Source: an uncultured Myxococcales bacterium (GTDB taxonomy: Bacteria > Myxococcota_A > Polyangia > Polyangiales > Polyangiaceae). Taken from it: DNA of 38,696 nt. Each line of letters opens with the position of its first letter. Position 1 is the first letter of the stretch. Below are positions 8,480 to 18,857 of this stretch, piece by piece. Position numbers and translations under genes: made by a program. The stretch is from the NCBI GenBank assembly GCA_937872925.1, contig CALMUT010000336.1, forward strand, positions 1 through 38,696. Direction: 5' to 3'. A model generated the notes under the pieces. The model saw nothing but the letters and a program-made list of their open reading frames with translations, made no database searches and was not told where the DNA came from.

Positions 8480-9475
8480 TCAGAAGCAATTTACGTCCGT
8501 CGCCCCACGCGGGTAGTAGTACACGAAAGCGTTGCAGTGCTCTTGGTACTCCACGTAGCCGCCAAAGGTGTAGCAGCAGTTGTTCTTCGGGTCCCCGCAA
8601 TCGTCGGGTTTGACGGAAAAATCGCAGGTCCATGAGATGCCGGCACCTGGCGGCACCACCACCTTCAAATCCTTGTCGAAGGGTGGGTCGTCCCAACTGG
8701 TGCTCTCGTAAAACTGGGCGCCCTTGCCGTTGATCGGATCCCATTCGTTCATGGTGAAACGCTGCCCGCGGCTGTGGAAGTGTCCGTTGGCGGCGACAAT
8801 GGTGACGGGGTTGTCTTTGGCGATCCCCTTGCAACTCGCTTCGAAGGTCCGGTGTACGTCGCCTGGGCAGATGCTGATCTCTTGGTTGGTCGCGAAGAGC
8901 GTGCCTAACTCATCGGTGACGTCAGCCTTCTCGACGCCATAGAAATTCACGATAACTTTGGCGTTGCCCGGCGTCTTCTGCGTGGAGGCGTTCACGTAGT
9001 GGGACTGCAACATGATCTTTTCACGCGGCTGCAGTTTCAGCGCCACGCCGTCGGGCATCTTCCAGTCCTCGACGCCTGACGTCTGCGAGTTGGTGACCAA
9101 CGGCCAGTCGGCCCAGTTGGGGCTGTTCCAGCACTCGCCGCCTTTGACCACGTCTCCCGGTTTCCCGTCCAAGTTCTGGACGGTGCGCACTCGGAACACA
9201 TTCATATGGTGCGAACCCGAGTTTTGCCCCAGCGTGATGCGGTTAACCCAAACTTCTTCGTCAAAAGGCACTTCGAAGAAGTAACAATCCTGCACTTCTT
9301 CCCCCGGCGCGACTTCGAAGTCCCCGGTATCCAGCTGGAACCCCAGCGGTCCCGGATCCGGCAGCGTGACGTTCGTGACCGGTGGTTTGTTCTTCTTCGC
9401 TTCTTCCGACTCGCTGCAGCCCAGCGAAAGCGCTCCGACGGCCAGCGCCGCCAAGCAGTGGTATTTGTTCCCCAT
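8480..9475 (-). CDS. Copper type II ascorbate-dependent monooxygenase-like lipoprotein (PHM/DBH family)
   Basis: A 331-residue lipoprotein (lipobox LSLGC, C20). Its two ~130-residue halves match the catalytic core of peptidylglycine/dopamine monooxygenases, which hydroxylate C-H bonds using two coppers. CuH-site motifs: GSHHMNVFR (H89, H90) and LQSHYVNAS (H159). CuM-site motifs: NGHFHSRG (H232, H234) and QEHCNAFVYYYP (H313). The spacings (69, 73 and 79 residues) are close to those in mammalian PHM (about 64, 70 and 70). In PHM/DBH the last motif is DEMCN, whose Met is the third CuM ligand; here it is EHCN, so His replaces Met. Paired cysteines (C64, C115, C203, C215, C284, C293, C300, C301, C314, C330) suggest several disulfides. 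The start is the ATG at 9475. No substrate or partner is evident from neighbours. The family call is from motifs; the activity is inferred. Confidence 0.8.
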   Translation of the reverse strand: MGNKYHCLAALAVGALSLGCSESEEAKKNKPPVTNVTLPDPGPLGFQLDTGDFEVAPGEEVQDCYFFEVPFDEEVWVNRITLGQNSGSHHMNVFRVRTVQNLDGKPGDVVKGGECWNSPNWADWPLVTNSQTSGVEDWKMPDGVALKLQPREKIMLQSHYVNASTQKTPGNAKVIVNFYGVEKADVTDELGTLFATNQEISICPGDVHRTFEASCKGIAKDNPVTIVAANGHFHSRGQRFTMNEWDPINGKGAQFYESTSWDDPPFDKDLKVVVPPGAGISWTCDFSVKPDDCGDPKNNCCYTFGGYVEYQEHCNAFVYYYPRGATDVNCF

Positions 9476-9650
9476 GATTCTGAAGCTAATCGTGTCCCAT
9501 CTACGGACACTTGCCAACCTGGTGGGCTCGCTTCCGGGATTTCTTCGATGGTCAAGCGCACACGGGCGCTAGTCTCGCCTTGGGCTCCGCGGCGGGCGAT
9601 GCCCAGCGCGCTAGGAGCGACCGAAGGATGGTTGCTTAAGAGACGGCCCC

Positions 9651-11021
9651 TTAGCGCTTCAGTTGGATCAGCGTGACGGGCACCATCACGACGGCGCTTC
9701 CTCCAACCGGGGGCGAAAAGAGACCCATCTCGGCCCGACCGCGCACGCAGCTCACGATCGAGCTGGGCAGGTTGCCGCTGGGCGTCGCGCTGACGCTTTG
9801 CACCTCACCTCCAGGACCCACGCGGATCGCGAGTTGGATGTTGCCCGACGCATCGGGATAGTCAGCGAGGCCGCGATTGTAGCAACCGCGAAAGCCAGGA
9901 CGCATGCCAGCGACGACGCGCGTCGCGTCGCTGATGACGCCACCCTGGGTCGTTGGGGGCGGTGTCGATACGGCCACCTTGGGACCGGTCACCGCGATCT
10001 GTTGTCCAGAGTCACCGGTTTGGACGCTGCGGTTGCGGCCTGCCAGGGCGGAGAGATCGGCGCTTTGGCCGGGGCGCAAGGGCCCGCCATTCGTCCGCAG
10101 CGTGATGCGGCCGTGGGATACACCCTGCGCGCTCGCGGCGGCAGCGTCTAAGGCGCTGGTGGGCACTTCTCCGTCTTTCAGCACGCCGTCCGTTGCCGCA
10201 CCATTGACGTTCAGAGCCGCAAGGGTCGCGAGCTCAAGTTGGTCCAATTGATCCGTGAGCGCGGCATCGGTCGCGCTGGTGTTCGTTGGTGTTCCGCTCA
10301 AACCGGTCCCCGGCGACTTGTGACCAGGCTGCTTGGTGTTTTTCTCCGTCGGCGCCAGGTCGGTCGTCGGCGCTGGGGTTGTGTCCGTTACGGACTCGAC
10401 GGGGATGGGGAGCGCCTGCACGCTCTCCAGCAGCCCGGACACCACGACGCCATCGTTCACTACCGGGTCGAGCCAGTCTGAGTAGAGCGCTCCCACGGCC
10501 AAGAAGTGCAGCAGGAACGACAGCGCCGCGACCGTGGTTGTCGCAATGTCGACCTCGAAGGGGCCGTGCACCACTGCCACGGGCAGCTGCGGCTTTGGCT
10601 GCACCGGCGGCGGGTGCACGAACTGAAAGAGGAACGTATCTTCTCCTACACGCACCCGACCCCGGGAATCGCCGGTGAGGCGGACCTCGTCGGTCGTGGC
10701 TCCATCCAGGTCCAAGAGAGAGCCGTCAGCAACGAGCGCAACGCGCGCGCTCATGTCTCGACTGAGCTTCAGTACATAGCCGTCGGTATCCTGTTCGAAA
10801 AGCCGCAAGCTAACGCGGGAATTTGCCACGACGAATACGTTCTTCTCGCTTTCGCCGATGGTGACGTGCCCGCGCTCCTTGAGCACACGTTCGTCGAGCA
10901 CGCGCCCGCCGCGCACCCAAGCCACGCGCAGCACCTTTTCGCCCACAGGCGCGAGCGCCCGCAAGTGTTGGGTCATGGCGCCGGAGCGTCGGGGGTGTGG
11001 TTCGAAATGCAGCTCCGCCAT
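9651..11021 (-). CDS. AgmX/PglI-type TonB-like envelope protein with FHA-like N-terminus
   Basis: A 456-residue protein. The N-terminal ~120 residues (RVAWVRGGRVLDERVLKERGHV, then TIGESEKNVFVV) look like a beta-sandwich related to FHA modules. A single TM segment follows (ATTTVAALSFLLHFLAVGALY), then a long Pro/Thr/Ala/Gly-rich periplasmic spacer. The C-terminal ~90 residues carry the AgmX/PglI tail pattern: MRPGFRGCYNRGLADYPDASG, a GEV.SV strand and a second Cys in SCVRGRAEM. In myxobacteria such tails occur on gliding and envelope proteins and resemble TonB C-terminal domains. I chose the ATG at 11021 because AAGGAG sits at 11036-11031, nine bases upstream; the longer frame would start at a GTG lying across that site. 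It is last in a same-strand row with the DUF4139 lipoprotein and the small anchored protein. Confidence 0.8.
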   Translation of the reverse strand: MAELHFEPHPRRSGAMTQHLRALAPVGEKVLRVAWVRGGRVLDERVLKERGHVTIGESEKNVFVVANSRVSLRLFEQDTDGYVLKLSRDMSARVALVADGSLLDLDGATTDEVRLTGDSRGRVRVGEDTFLFQFVHPPPVQPKPQLPVAVVHGPFEVDIATTTVAALSFLLHFLAVGALYSDWLDPVVNDGVVVSGLLESVQALPIPVESVTDTTPAPTTDLAPTEKNTKQPGHKSPGTGLSGTPTNTSATDAALTDQLDQLELATLAALNVNGAATDGVLKDGEVPTSALDAAAASAQGVSHGRITLRTNGGPLRPGQSADLSALAGRNRSVQTGDSGQQIAVTGPKVAVSTPPPTTQGGVISDATRVVAGMRPGFRGCYNRGLADYPDASGNIQLAIRVGPGGEVQSVSATPSGNLPSSIVSCVRGRAEMGLFSPPVGGSAVVMVPVTLIQLKR

Positions 11022-11174
11022 GCGATGCAGCTCCTTCACGGGTGTTCGCGCTCAGCCGAGCCGCGATTGCGGCGCAGCTCAGGCTGTAAGCTGATTCAGA
11101 CAGCGCTCAGCCGCAGGAGTTCCCACCCCTCGTCAGGATTTGTTCGCCGGCTAGTTCGAGACGCAGAAGTCTGG

Positions 11175-11654
11175 CTAGCGCGGGGCCGGCGTGAGGGAGT
11201 CGCGGCCCACGGCCCGTTCGTAGCTTGCGCCAATGCGCGCGGCCTCGCCTTCGCCCACGATGTCATAGGCCACATGCTCATCGGCCTTCTCGAACTTGAG
11301 GGTGTAGTTCGCCCGCACGATGGAGTCTGCGCCGATCGCGTGTTGCTCTTGTGCGATATGCAGTTCGGCGGAGACGAACCGCCCATGTCGCGCGGAGAGT
11401 GCGTCGTAGGCGCTCTTGAGCTGCGCACCGGTCACGTTCTTGCGAAACTCCGGGGCGCCGTAGGTATCGATCGCTTGTTGGTGCGCGCCCGCTTGAACCA
11501 GTTCCAGGTACGGCGTCACGACACGCTCTGCGACCTCAGACGCGCGCCCACTTGCTTGGGACGCCTTATAGAACAAGAACCCAGCCAGTCCGATGATGGG
11601 AAGCGCAATCGCCAACACCTTCAGACACCCGCCGCTCCCGGCTTGCTGCTCCAT
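11175..11654 (-). CDS. Small single-pass membrane protein, DUF4019/DUF3887-like
   Basis: A 159-residue protein with an N-terminal anchor (CLKVLAIALPIIGLAGFLFY, residues ~11-30). It is followed by an alpha+beta domain: a helix ending in TPYLELVQAGAHQQAIDTYGAPEFRKNVT, then strands RFVSAELHIAQEQ and SIVRANYTLKFEKADEHVAYDIVGEGEAARI. This helix-then-sheet layout resembles the NTF2-like DUF4019/DUF3887 groups; the call is tentative and no active site is implied. The ATG at 11654 has GGGAA about seven bases upstream. It lies between the DUF4139 lipoprotein gene and the AgmX-like gene on the same strand, with gaps of 87 and 153 bases. A hairpin in the first gap may partly separate it from the upstream gene. 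Confidence 0.65.
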   Translation of the reverse strand: MEQQAGSGGCLKVLAIALPIIGLAGFLFYKASQASGRASEVAERVVTPYLELVQAGAHQQAIDTYGAPEFRKNVTGAQLKSAYDALSARHGRFVSAELHIAQEQHAIGADSIVRANYTLKFEKADEHVAYDIVGEGEAARIGASYERAVGRDSLTPAPR

Positions 11655-11671
11655 GACATTTCCCGTTACCA

Positions 11672-11699
11672 CACCCGCCGCCGCAAGAGGCGACGGGTG
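11672..11699 (-). terminator. Hairpin between DUF4139 lipoprotein and small membrane protein genes
   Basis: Arms 11672-11682 and 11689-11699 pair at 10 of 11 positions (CACCCG-C-CGCC with GGCG-A-CGGGTG) around a 6-base loop. It lies 43 bases beyond the DUF4139 stop and has no U-tract, so it may attenuate rather than fully end transcription. Confidence 0.4.
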
Positions 11700-11741
11700 A
11701 CAAGTCGGAGGCCCAAGTCGAGCAGACCGGGCGTGTCGGAG

Positions 11742-13913
11742 CTACGGCGAACGCGTATCAGCCAACTTCTCCTTGGGCTTCTTTTCCTCGAGGCTCAGTT
11801 CGGCGAGGCGGTCTTCTAGGCTGATGCGCGTCGACAGGACCTGGCCCTCCAGATCCGTGACCTCGATGGTGGCTTTCTGCAGACGATCGCTGATCTCTTC
11901 CATCTTCTGAGCGAGGTGGCGACTCAACTTCTGGGCGTTGGGCACCTTGCGCAGGGTCACCAGCTGCACGTGGATTTCGTCGACGCGTGCTCGATAGTCG
12001 TTCATCTGGCGGTGCACTGTCGCGATCCGACTTTGCTTGTCACGTAGACCTCGGTGCATCTTCACGATCTCGTCCAGCTGAGTTGCCAGTTCCGGTGACA
12101 GCGCTTTGCGCGCCTCCAGGAAAAGCGCGATCTGCTTCACTCCCGTGTCGTCGTTGATGTTGATGGTCTTCTCGAAGGGCATGCTCTCTTCGATTTCCAA
12201 GTTGACGGAGCCCTTCGCAGGCACGTTCACTGGGAACAAGTAGGCACCCCGCAGTTTTTCGGCGCGCTTGTCGGCGCCGCGCAGCTTCCAACCCTGTGGC
12301 ACGGCGTGGCGCACGATGACCTTGGCGGCGCTCTGTCCGCGGTTCACAAAAGACAGTTTCGTGCGCCGAATGCGCTGGGTTTCGGTGCGCACGATGCCAC
12401 GTTCGATAGTGACCAGACGGTTGATCTCTTCACGCGTGTCGACGGTCGGATCCACGAGCACTTTCTTATCCAGGGCGTAGGGGATGAACGCGCTTGATTT
12501 CGGCGGGATGGCTTCGCTGAGGCCCTCCCCGAGAAACTGGTTTTCCGAGTAGACGGTGAAGGGGCCGCTGTCCAAGGTGTACTTGCTCGGGTTTTCAAAG
12601 CGCACTGCGCGGAACGCGAAGCGCTTCGAGCCGCGGGACGAAACCGGGTCGTAGTAGTAGAGGGATTCCGCCCGCGTATTGGTGGTCATGATGCTGACCA
12701 TGGCGGAGTGGTCCTTCTCGATATTCATGGGAGTCGGCGCCACGAAGTACGCGCTGCCGATCGGCTCCGCGCTGCTATCGCTTCCTTCCGGTGTCTTTGC
12801 TTGCTCGGGCCGCGCTTCGGACTCCGGCACGGCCACGAGCCGCACCCCGTCTCGGCTGCTGACCTTGCCCGTGGCCACAGTTTCGATTTGCGATGGTGGT
12901 ACCCCGTTGGCGATCAACTCGTCCTTGACCGCGTTGGCGCGCGCCCAGGAGGCTCCCTTCTTGTCGGCTTCGTCTGCGCGTGCGTAACCTTCGATGCGCA
13001 CTTTCTGCTTGTTCTTGAGGGCGCGCTTGGCGAGTCCAGCCAACGGCGCGGCGCTCTGTCCGCCGCCGGCACCGTAGTAGATGGGGTCCTCGCTTGGCCG
13101 ATTATTCGCTTTGGCCATGGGTTTCTTCCCCGCGATGCCTTTGTGCGCGGTGCGCGTTTGCTCCTGGCTGACGCTCCCCCGCTGGTCGTCTCCGCCGCGG
13201 TCACTTCGGCGCTCGCGCAGGTTGTCGACCTCCGCCATCCGGAAGTTCCCTAGCACCTGTACTTCGCCGCTCTTCACCTCGTAGGGCGAGCCGCCCGTCG
13301 GGGGCGCGAGGGCAACTGCGCTACCGCCGCCCAGGGTTTCGCGCTCCACCATGCGCACGCTCTTGAGATCATATTTGAACGACAGTGCCGACGTGGAACC
13401 GACTCCGACAGTCACGGCTTTCCAATCCTCTCCAGAGACGTTGTCCACAACGGCCCACGCTTCGAGTCGCGCCTTGCCGCCGTCGCTCATCACCAAGCGG
13501 TAGCTGGGTTTCCACGCGGGGCTCGCCGTTACGTAGCTGACCTTCAGTTCCTTGGGCACAGGGTGCGGGAGCTTGATGGTCATTTCGACTTCGTCTCCCT
13601 GCTGCAACACCGTGGGGTAGGAAACAGGGAGCGATTTGCCGGTGGCGGCGTCTTGCACGGTGAGCGACTTCAAGAAGTCGTCAACCCGCTCTGCGGGCAC
13701 GGTAATGGTCAGCTCGTCCCCTTTCACACGAGCGCGTCGCTCGAAGTAGGCAACACCGTTGCGATAGATGATGACGCGGCCCAGAGCCGCTTCTGTGCGT
13801 ATCGGCTTCTGCGTCGATGCACAACCAAAGGTCAGCGTGCTGCTCGCGAGCACCAGCACGGCGGCGAGCCGCATCCCGCTGCCAAGATTAAGACGACGTT
13901 TCGGATGAAGCAT
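11742..13913 (-). CDS. DUF4139-type lipoprotein with embedded OmpA-like segment
   Basis: A 723-residue lipoprotein (lipobox TFGC, C31). The start is ATG 13913, preceded by AAGGGGA. Residues ~35-190 match the N-terminal half of DUF4139/mucoidy-inhibitor-like proteins: VIIYRNGVAYFERRARVKG, LTVQDAATGKSLPVSYPT, and the SPAWKPSYRLV strand. The C-terminal half has the matching features SAFIPYALDKKVLVDPTV and a KLSFVNRG / VRHAVPQGWKLRG module, ending in a ~110-residue coiled coil (from ~615). Between the halves, around residues 301-349, is an OmpA-C-like stretch: VRIEGYARADE, RANAVKDELIANGVPPSQIETVATGK. OmpA-like domains bind peptidoglycan; whether this short version still does is uncertain. It heads a minus-strand block with the small anchored and AgmX-like proteins and is divergent from fusA. 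I infer a structural envelope role. Confidence 0.75.
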   Translation of the reverse strand: MLHPKRRLNLGSGMRLAAVLVLASSTLTFGCASTQKPIRTEAALGRVIIYRNGVAYFERRARVKGDELTITVPAERVDDFLKSLTVQDAATGKSLPVSYPTVLQQGDEVEMTIKLPHPVPKELKVSYVTASPAWKPSYRLVMSDGGKARLEAWAVVDNVSGEDWKAVTVGVGSTSALSFKYDLKSVRMVERETLGGGSAVALAPPTGGSPYEVKSGEVQVLGNFRMAEVDNLRERRSDRGGDDQRGSVSQEQTRTAHKGIAGKKPMAKANNRPSEDPIYYGAGGGQSAAPLAGLAKRALKNKQKVRIEGYARADEADKKGASWARANAVKDELIANGVPPSQIETVATGKVSSRDGVRLVAVPESEARPEQAKTPEGSDSSAEPIGSAYFVAPTPMNIEKDHSAMVSIMTTNTRAESLYYYDPVSSRGSKRFAFRAVRFENPSKYTLDSGPFTVYSENQFLGEGLSEAIPPKSSAFIPYALDKKVLVDPTVDTREEINRLVTIERGIVRTETQRIRRTKLSFVNRGQSAAKVIVRHAVPQGWKLRGADKRAEKLRGAYLFPVNVPAKGSVNLEIEESMPFEKTININDDTGVKQIALFLEARKALSPELATQLDEIVKMHRGLRDKQSRIATVHRQMNDYRARVDEIHVQLVTLRKVPNAQKLSRHLAQKMEEISDRLQKATIEVTDLEGQVLSTRISLEDRLAELSLEEKKPKEKLADTRSP

Positions 13914-14320
13914 GGAGATTCCCCTTGGCTCGCGGCGCTTGCGAGTCGGCTGGCGATTTGCCGCTTTGGACAGACCGGGCTCTGTGGGCCTTTGGTACGT
14001 TCGTGCCCGAATCAGGATCTGCGTGATCCCGAGACCTAGTGGCTGGCCGGACGAATTTCGTGACCGCCGCAACGCCGACCCCCCACGTGCCCCAGATACT
14101 CGCGCGGCGGCTCTGGCCCCCCGTCACGACTCCAAAACCCGCCGGGTGCTTCCTGGCGCGGCTCGCCATCCAGGCGGTTCTTCCAAGCCGAGTTATTGCG
14201 AGGTTTTCGCCCTTAACGCTAACGCGACCTGGGACCTCCCACGGCGACACTGCCTCTCTGTCCAGGCGTCGCCTGGCCCGGTCCGCGACGGCCGAGGCTT
14301 GAGGTTTGACTCCGCAGGGC
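13914..14320. other. Divergent intergenic region between DUF4139 lipoprotein and elongation factor G genes
   Basis: This is the proximal part of the longest gap in the window (484 bases in all, to 14397). No credible coding frame or tRNA-like fold is visible, and short open frames here have poor codon patterns. TTGACT at 14306-14311 could be a -35 element for fusA, but no good -10 follows at the right distance. The remainder, 14321-14397, holds the fusA leader hairpin. Confidence 0.5.
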
Positions 14321-14367
14321 GTAAGCGGCTAAGCCCCGTTCCGCTTCTAGAGGGGTTTACCGCTAAC
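14321..14367 (+). promoter_or_regulatory. Strong hairpin in the leader of elongation factor G gene
   Basis: Arms 14321-14337 and 14352-14367 pair through 12 Watson-Crick pairs, one G-U pair and one bulged C, plus two more pairs beyond a mismatch, around a 14-base loop. The structure ends 30 bases before the fusA start codon and leaves the weak ribosome-binding region (ACGGA) free. It has no U-tract, so a leader structure or protein-binding element is more likely than a terminator. Confidence 0.45.
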
Positions 14368-14397
14368 TCTGCGTCACACAACGGAAAAAATCGCGTC

Positions 14398-16488
<2,091 letters not shown>

Positions 16489-16504
16489 TTCGGCGGCGAG
16501 AACC

Positions 16505-16536
16505 CCGGCACGCCGTTTCTTCGCGTTGCGTGCCGG
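16505..16536 (+). terminator. Hairpin terminator candidate after elongation factor G
   Basis: Perfect 9-bp inverted repeat: CCGGCACGC (16505-16513) and GCGTGCCGG (16528-16536), with a 14-base loop, beginning 17 bases after the fusA stop. No U-tract follows. Its place between convergent genes supports a termination role. Confidence 0.45.
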
Positions 16537-16664
16537 AGGTTGTGGCCTGGCCAAGCATGGCTGCCGGAAAAGCGCATGCGTTCGCGTACCGGTTCACCGA
16601 TCAGTTCGAGAATCCGGACGCGCGCCGCGTGGCCATGCAAGCCGCGACAAAGCGGGCACGGCTG

Positions 16665-17795
16665 CTAGTACCCCATGCGCTGTAGCGCAGCGATCTTGGC
16701 GTGCTTTTCTGGGGCGTCCCACTCGGCGTTCGATAGCAGCGAAAGCGCATAGGGCCGGGTGACGTACGTGCCCTCGAATGGTGCCACCCGCTCCAGGTCC
16801 GGCGTCTGGCCCTCGACATAGCGGGCACCACGCAGCTCTCCGATGCGGTACGGACCCCCGCGCCCGGCGTCGAAAAGAGCGCGGCCGAAGAACTTCAGCG
16901 TCACCGTCGCCGCGCCGCCGTCGAGAAATCCTTTGAACCGGGCCCAAGCCACCGGTTGATCTGCGCTGTAGAGGTTGCAGTCGACGAGGTAGTGGCCGGG
17001 TTCAAATACGTCCATGCCGACGTGGAGCTCCAGGGATCCCTGCACCAGGTCGTCTTCGAACCCGCTCGTGAACTTCGCCGGGATCGCGACCGCAGGAGTG
17101 TAGTTGAAGTTCAACGCTGCTCGCTCACGACGAGCGCCGTCGACTTCAAACTCCACGTGCACGCGTAGCGGAGTCGCGGCTTCGGTCGCGAGCAACGCCG
17201 CCGGTGAAAACGTAGCCGTGCCCGTGTCGTTGCGCCACTCGACGTTCACTGCGTCATGCCCGGGGCTCGTCACCCAGGCGGAAACCGCTTGTGGAACTAC
17301 TGCGACGTCACCGCGCCATACCTTCAGGGACAGCAGTGCAGACTCGCCTCCTGTCAGCCAATAGCGATCCGCACTAAACCGGTAACGGAGTTCTGGAGTC
17401 TGCGTACTCCTGGTCACGGGATCGTGCCGGCGGTTCCAGTCAATCAAGTCACGCTGCTCCTGTTTGAGGGGGCGTGACCAAGGTGGGTAGACCGCGCTTG
17501 CGAGGTAGTCGGAAAGCGGGTTGCCGCGGCGTGTATTCACGGTGTCCATACGGGTCTGTGCCGGCGCTTGCATGGGCGTCGATGATGTTGGCGCTTGGGC
17601 GCGCTCGACGTGGTCATCACTGTCCGGTGCTTGCGCGTAGCCCCCGGCAACAGCCGTCTGCGCTGCGGGCGCAGAGCCCGTCGCAGCCGCTGAACTACGA
17701 CCCACGACTGCCGTCGCCAGCATCAGGCAAATCACCACGCCAAGGACGAAGCAGCTGGCTTCGAATTGGAGCCCGCGGCGTGTTTGATGGGTCAC
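16665..17795 (-). CDS. Secreted or membrane-anchored protein of unknown function
   Basis: A 376-residue protein starting at GTG 17795 with GGGGG just upstream; its start overlaps the stop of the preceding hydrolase-like gene (GTGA), so the two are translationally coupled. A hydrophobic N-terminal segment (ASCFVLGVVICLMLATAVVG, ~14-33) is a signal or anchor. A ~60-residue Ala/Pro/Gln/Thr-rich spacer follows. The rest looks like two or three beta-sandwich domains: RYRFSADRYWLTGGESALLSLKV and AWVTSPGHDAVNVEW, and later GSLELHVGMDVFEPGHYLVDCNLYS. The second pattern, a strand-rich module for a 'better/greater' extension (ARFKGFLDGGAATVTLKFFG), recurs in myxobacterial exported proteins, but I know no function for it. 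The coupling suggests it acts with the hydrolase-like lipoprotein. Confidence 0.7.
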   Translation of the reverse strand: MTHQTRRGLQFEASCFVLGVVICLMLATAVVGRSSAAATGSAPAAQTAVAGGYAQAPDSDDHVERAQAPTSSTPMQAPAQTRMDTVNTRRGNPLSDYLASAVYPPWSRPLKQEQRDLIDWNRRHDPVTRSTQTPELRYRFSADRYWLTGGESALLSLKVWRGDVAVVPQAVSAWVTSPGHDAVNVEWRNDTGTATFSPAALLATEAATPLRVHVEFEVDGARRERAALNFNYTPAVAIPAKFTSGFEDDLVQGSLELHVGMDVFEPGHYLVDCNLYSADQPVAWARFKGFLDGGAATVTLKFFGRALFDAGRGGPYRIGELRGARYVEGQTPDLERVAPFEGTYVTRPYALSLLSNAEWDAPEKHAKIAALQRMGY

Positions 17796-18670
17796 TTTGC
17801 CCCCGGCAATCCGTGGATCTTCATGGCGTCGTGATCTCTCGGGGCGCCATCACAGGCGCCCGTCGGCCTGTGGTTGACGAAGTGTCGTGGCTCACGAAAA
17901 CACAGCCAGGGATCGTCTTCGGGTACGTGAAAAGTGTCGTTCATGCCACCCGCAGAGTGGAACGCCACCAAACCATCGTTCGCCATGCCCGAGAAGAAGT
18001 CGTGCGGCCATGCGCCGGTACTCCACCATTGCTCGTGACCGGCCTGCATGTAGAAGATGTGGTTGCCGGTGTCGTTGTGGTTCCAGCCGGACCGATGGTC
18101 ACTCGGGCTGATGCTCGTCATGAGTTCACAGTCGGTGAGCCCGACGGCTTCGAGAACGCTTGCGGTTCTGGAGGCCGACAGCTCGCTTCCGCCCTCGTTG
18201 CTGGCGACGGTGTCGACCCACAGGATGTTCCACTGGGTCGCGTCGAAGAGACTCAACGTCTTGGATAACACTGCCGCGCCGTTGCTGTAGGCGTGGATCG
18301 AGCACCAGCTGTCTCCGGTGCACTCCTTGTCCAGCGTGAGTCTTAGCTGAGTGACCGGCGTGCTCATCTCGAACCGCTGGTCAATGGCGGCGTCCACAGA
18401 CTTCTTGTCGGGCCACTCGCCGAGGGGCGAATCCGGCGAGTCGAACTGCGTGCTGCACACGCCTCCAATGAAGACGACCTTGTTTGGTTGCACGCCATCG
18501 GCCTTGCCGGAAGCGCTGGGCGCAGGACTCGAATTCGAGGCACGTTCTTGCGGCGCCGCCGGGTATCCGTTCGTGCTATCGGTTTCGGAGTGGGATGCCG
18601 CCGGACCGCAGCCGCCGGCACACGCCAGGACGGCGACCGACATCAGCAGCGCGCTGGATCGACACGTCAT
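17792..18670 (-). CDS. Lipoprotein with alpha/beta-hydrolase features (esterase/lipase-like)
   Basis: A 292-residue protein. The ATG at 18670 begins a lipoprotein signal ending CAGGC; a much longer open frame upstream is not credible because it runs through the promoter gap. After a ~35-residue Ser/Pro/Asn-rich linker comes NKVVFIGGVCST, a strand that could form the oxyanion region. IHAYSNGAAVLSKTL then resembles a nucleophile elbow with AYSNG in place of GxSxG. ILWVDTVASNEGG could supply the acid, and GLVAFHSAGGMND the catalytic His. Cysteine pairs (C..SWCSIH, LTDCEL, WLCFREP, GACDGA) point to disulfides outside the cytoplasm. The substrate is unknown. The stop overlaps the start of the unrecognised secreted gene downstream. 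The upstream gap to the divergent zinc-ribbon gene is 187 bases. Confidence 0.6.
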   Translation of the reverse strand: MTCRSSALLMSVAVLACAGGCGPAASHSETDSTNGYPAAPQERASNSSPAPSASGKADGVQPNKVVFIGGVCSTQFDSPDSPLGEWPDKKSVDAAIDQRFEMSTPVTQLRLTLDKECTGDSWCSIHAYSNGAAVLSKTLSLFDATQWNILWVDTVASNEGGSELSASRTASVLEAVGLTDCELMTSISPSDHRSGWNHNDTGNHIFYMQAGHEQWWSTGAWPHDFFSGMANDGLVAFHSAGGMNDTFHVPEDDPWLCFREPRHFVNHRPTGACDGAPRDHDAMKIHGLPGAK

Positions 18671-18857
18671 GTCGTTCAGGCTTCGCAAGGGTCGGGCCAA
18701 CGTGGGTAAATTCCCTACATCCGAGTATTGGCAGCAATTACAGACAGTTGCGAGGCTGCTTGCCGTCATCCAGATGGCGGAATGTCCGGACTGAGCACCC
18801 AGCGGCAGCGAAAACTTCCGGACTCCTCGCCGCGACCTCAGGGGGTAGGGTGAGTGC

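Noticed and set aside
10506..11819. 437-codon plus-strand frame across the AgmX-like and small membrane protein genes
   Set aside because: It spans two minus-strand genes and their gap and has no recognisable motif.
13914..14397. tRNA or small RNA gene in the fusA upstream gap
   Set aside because: No anticodon/T-arm arrangement could be folded by eye; only the leader hairpin is convincing.
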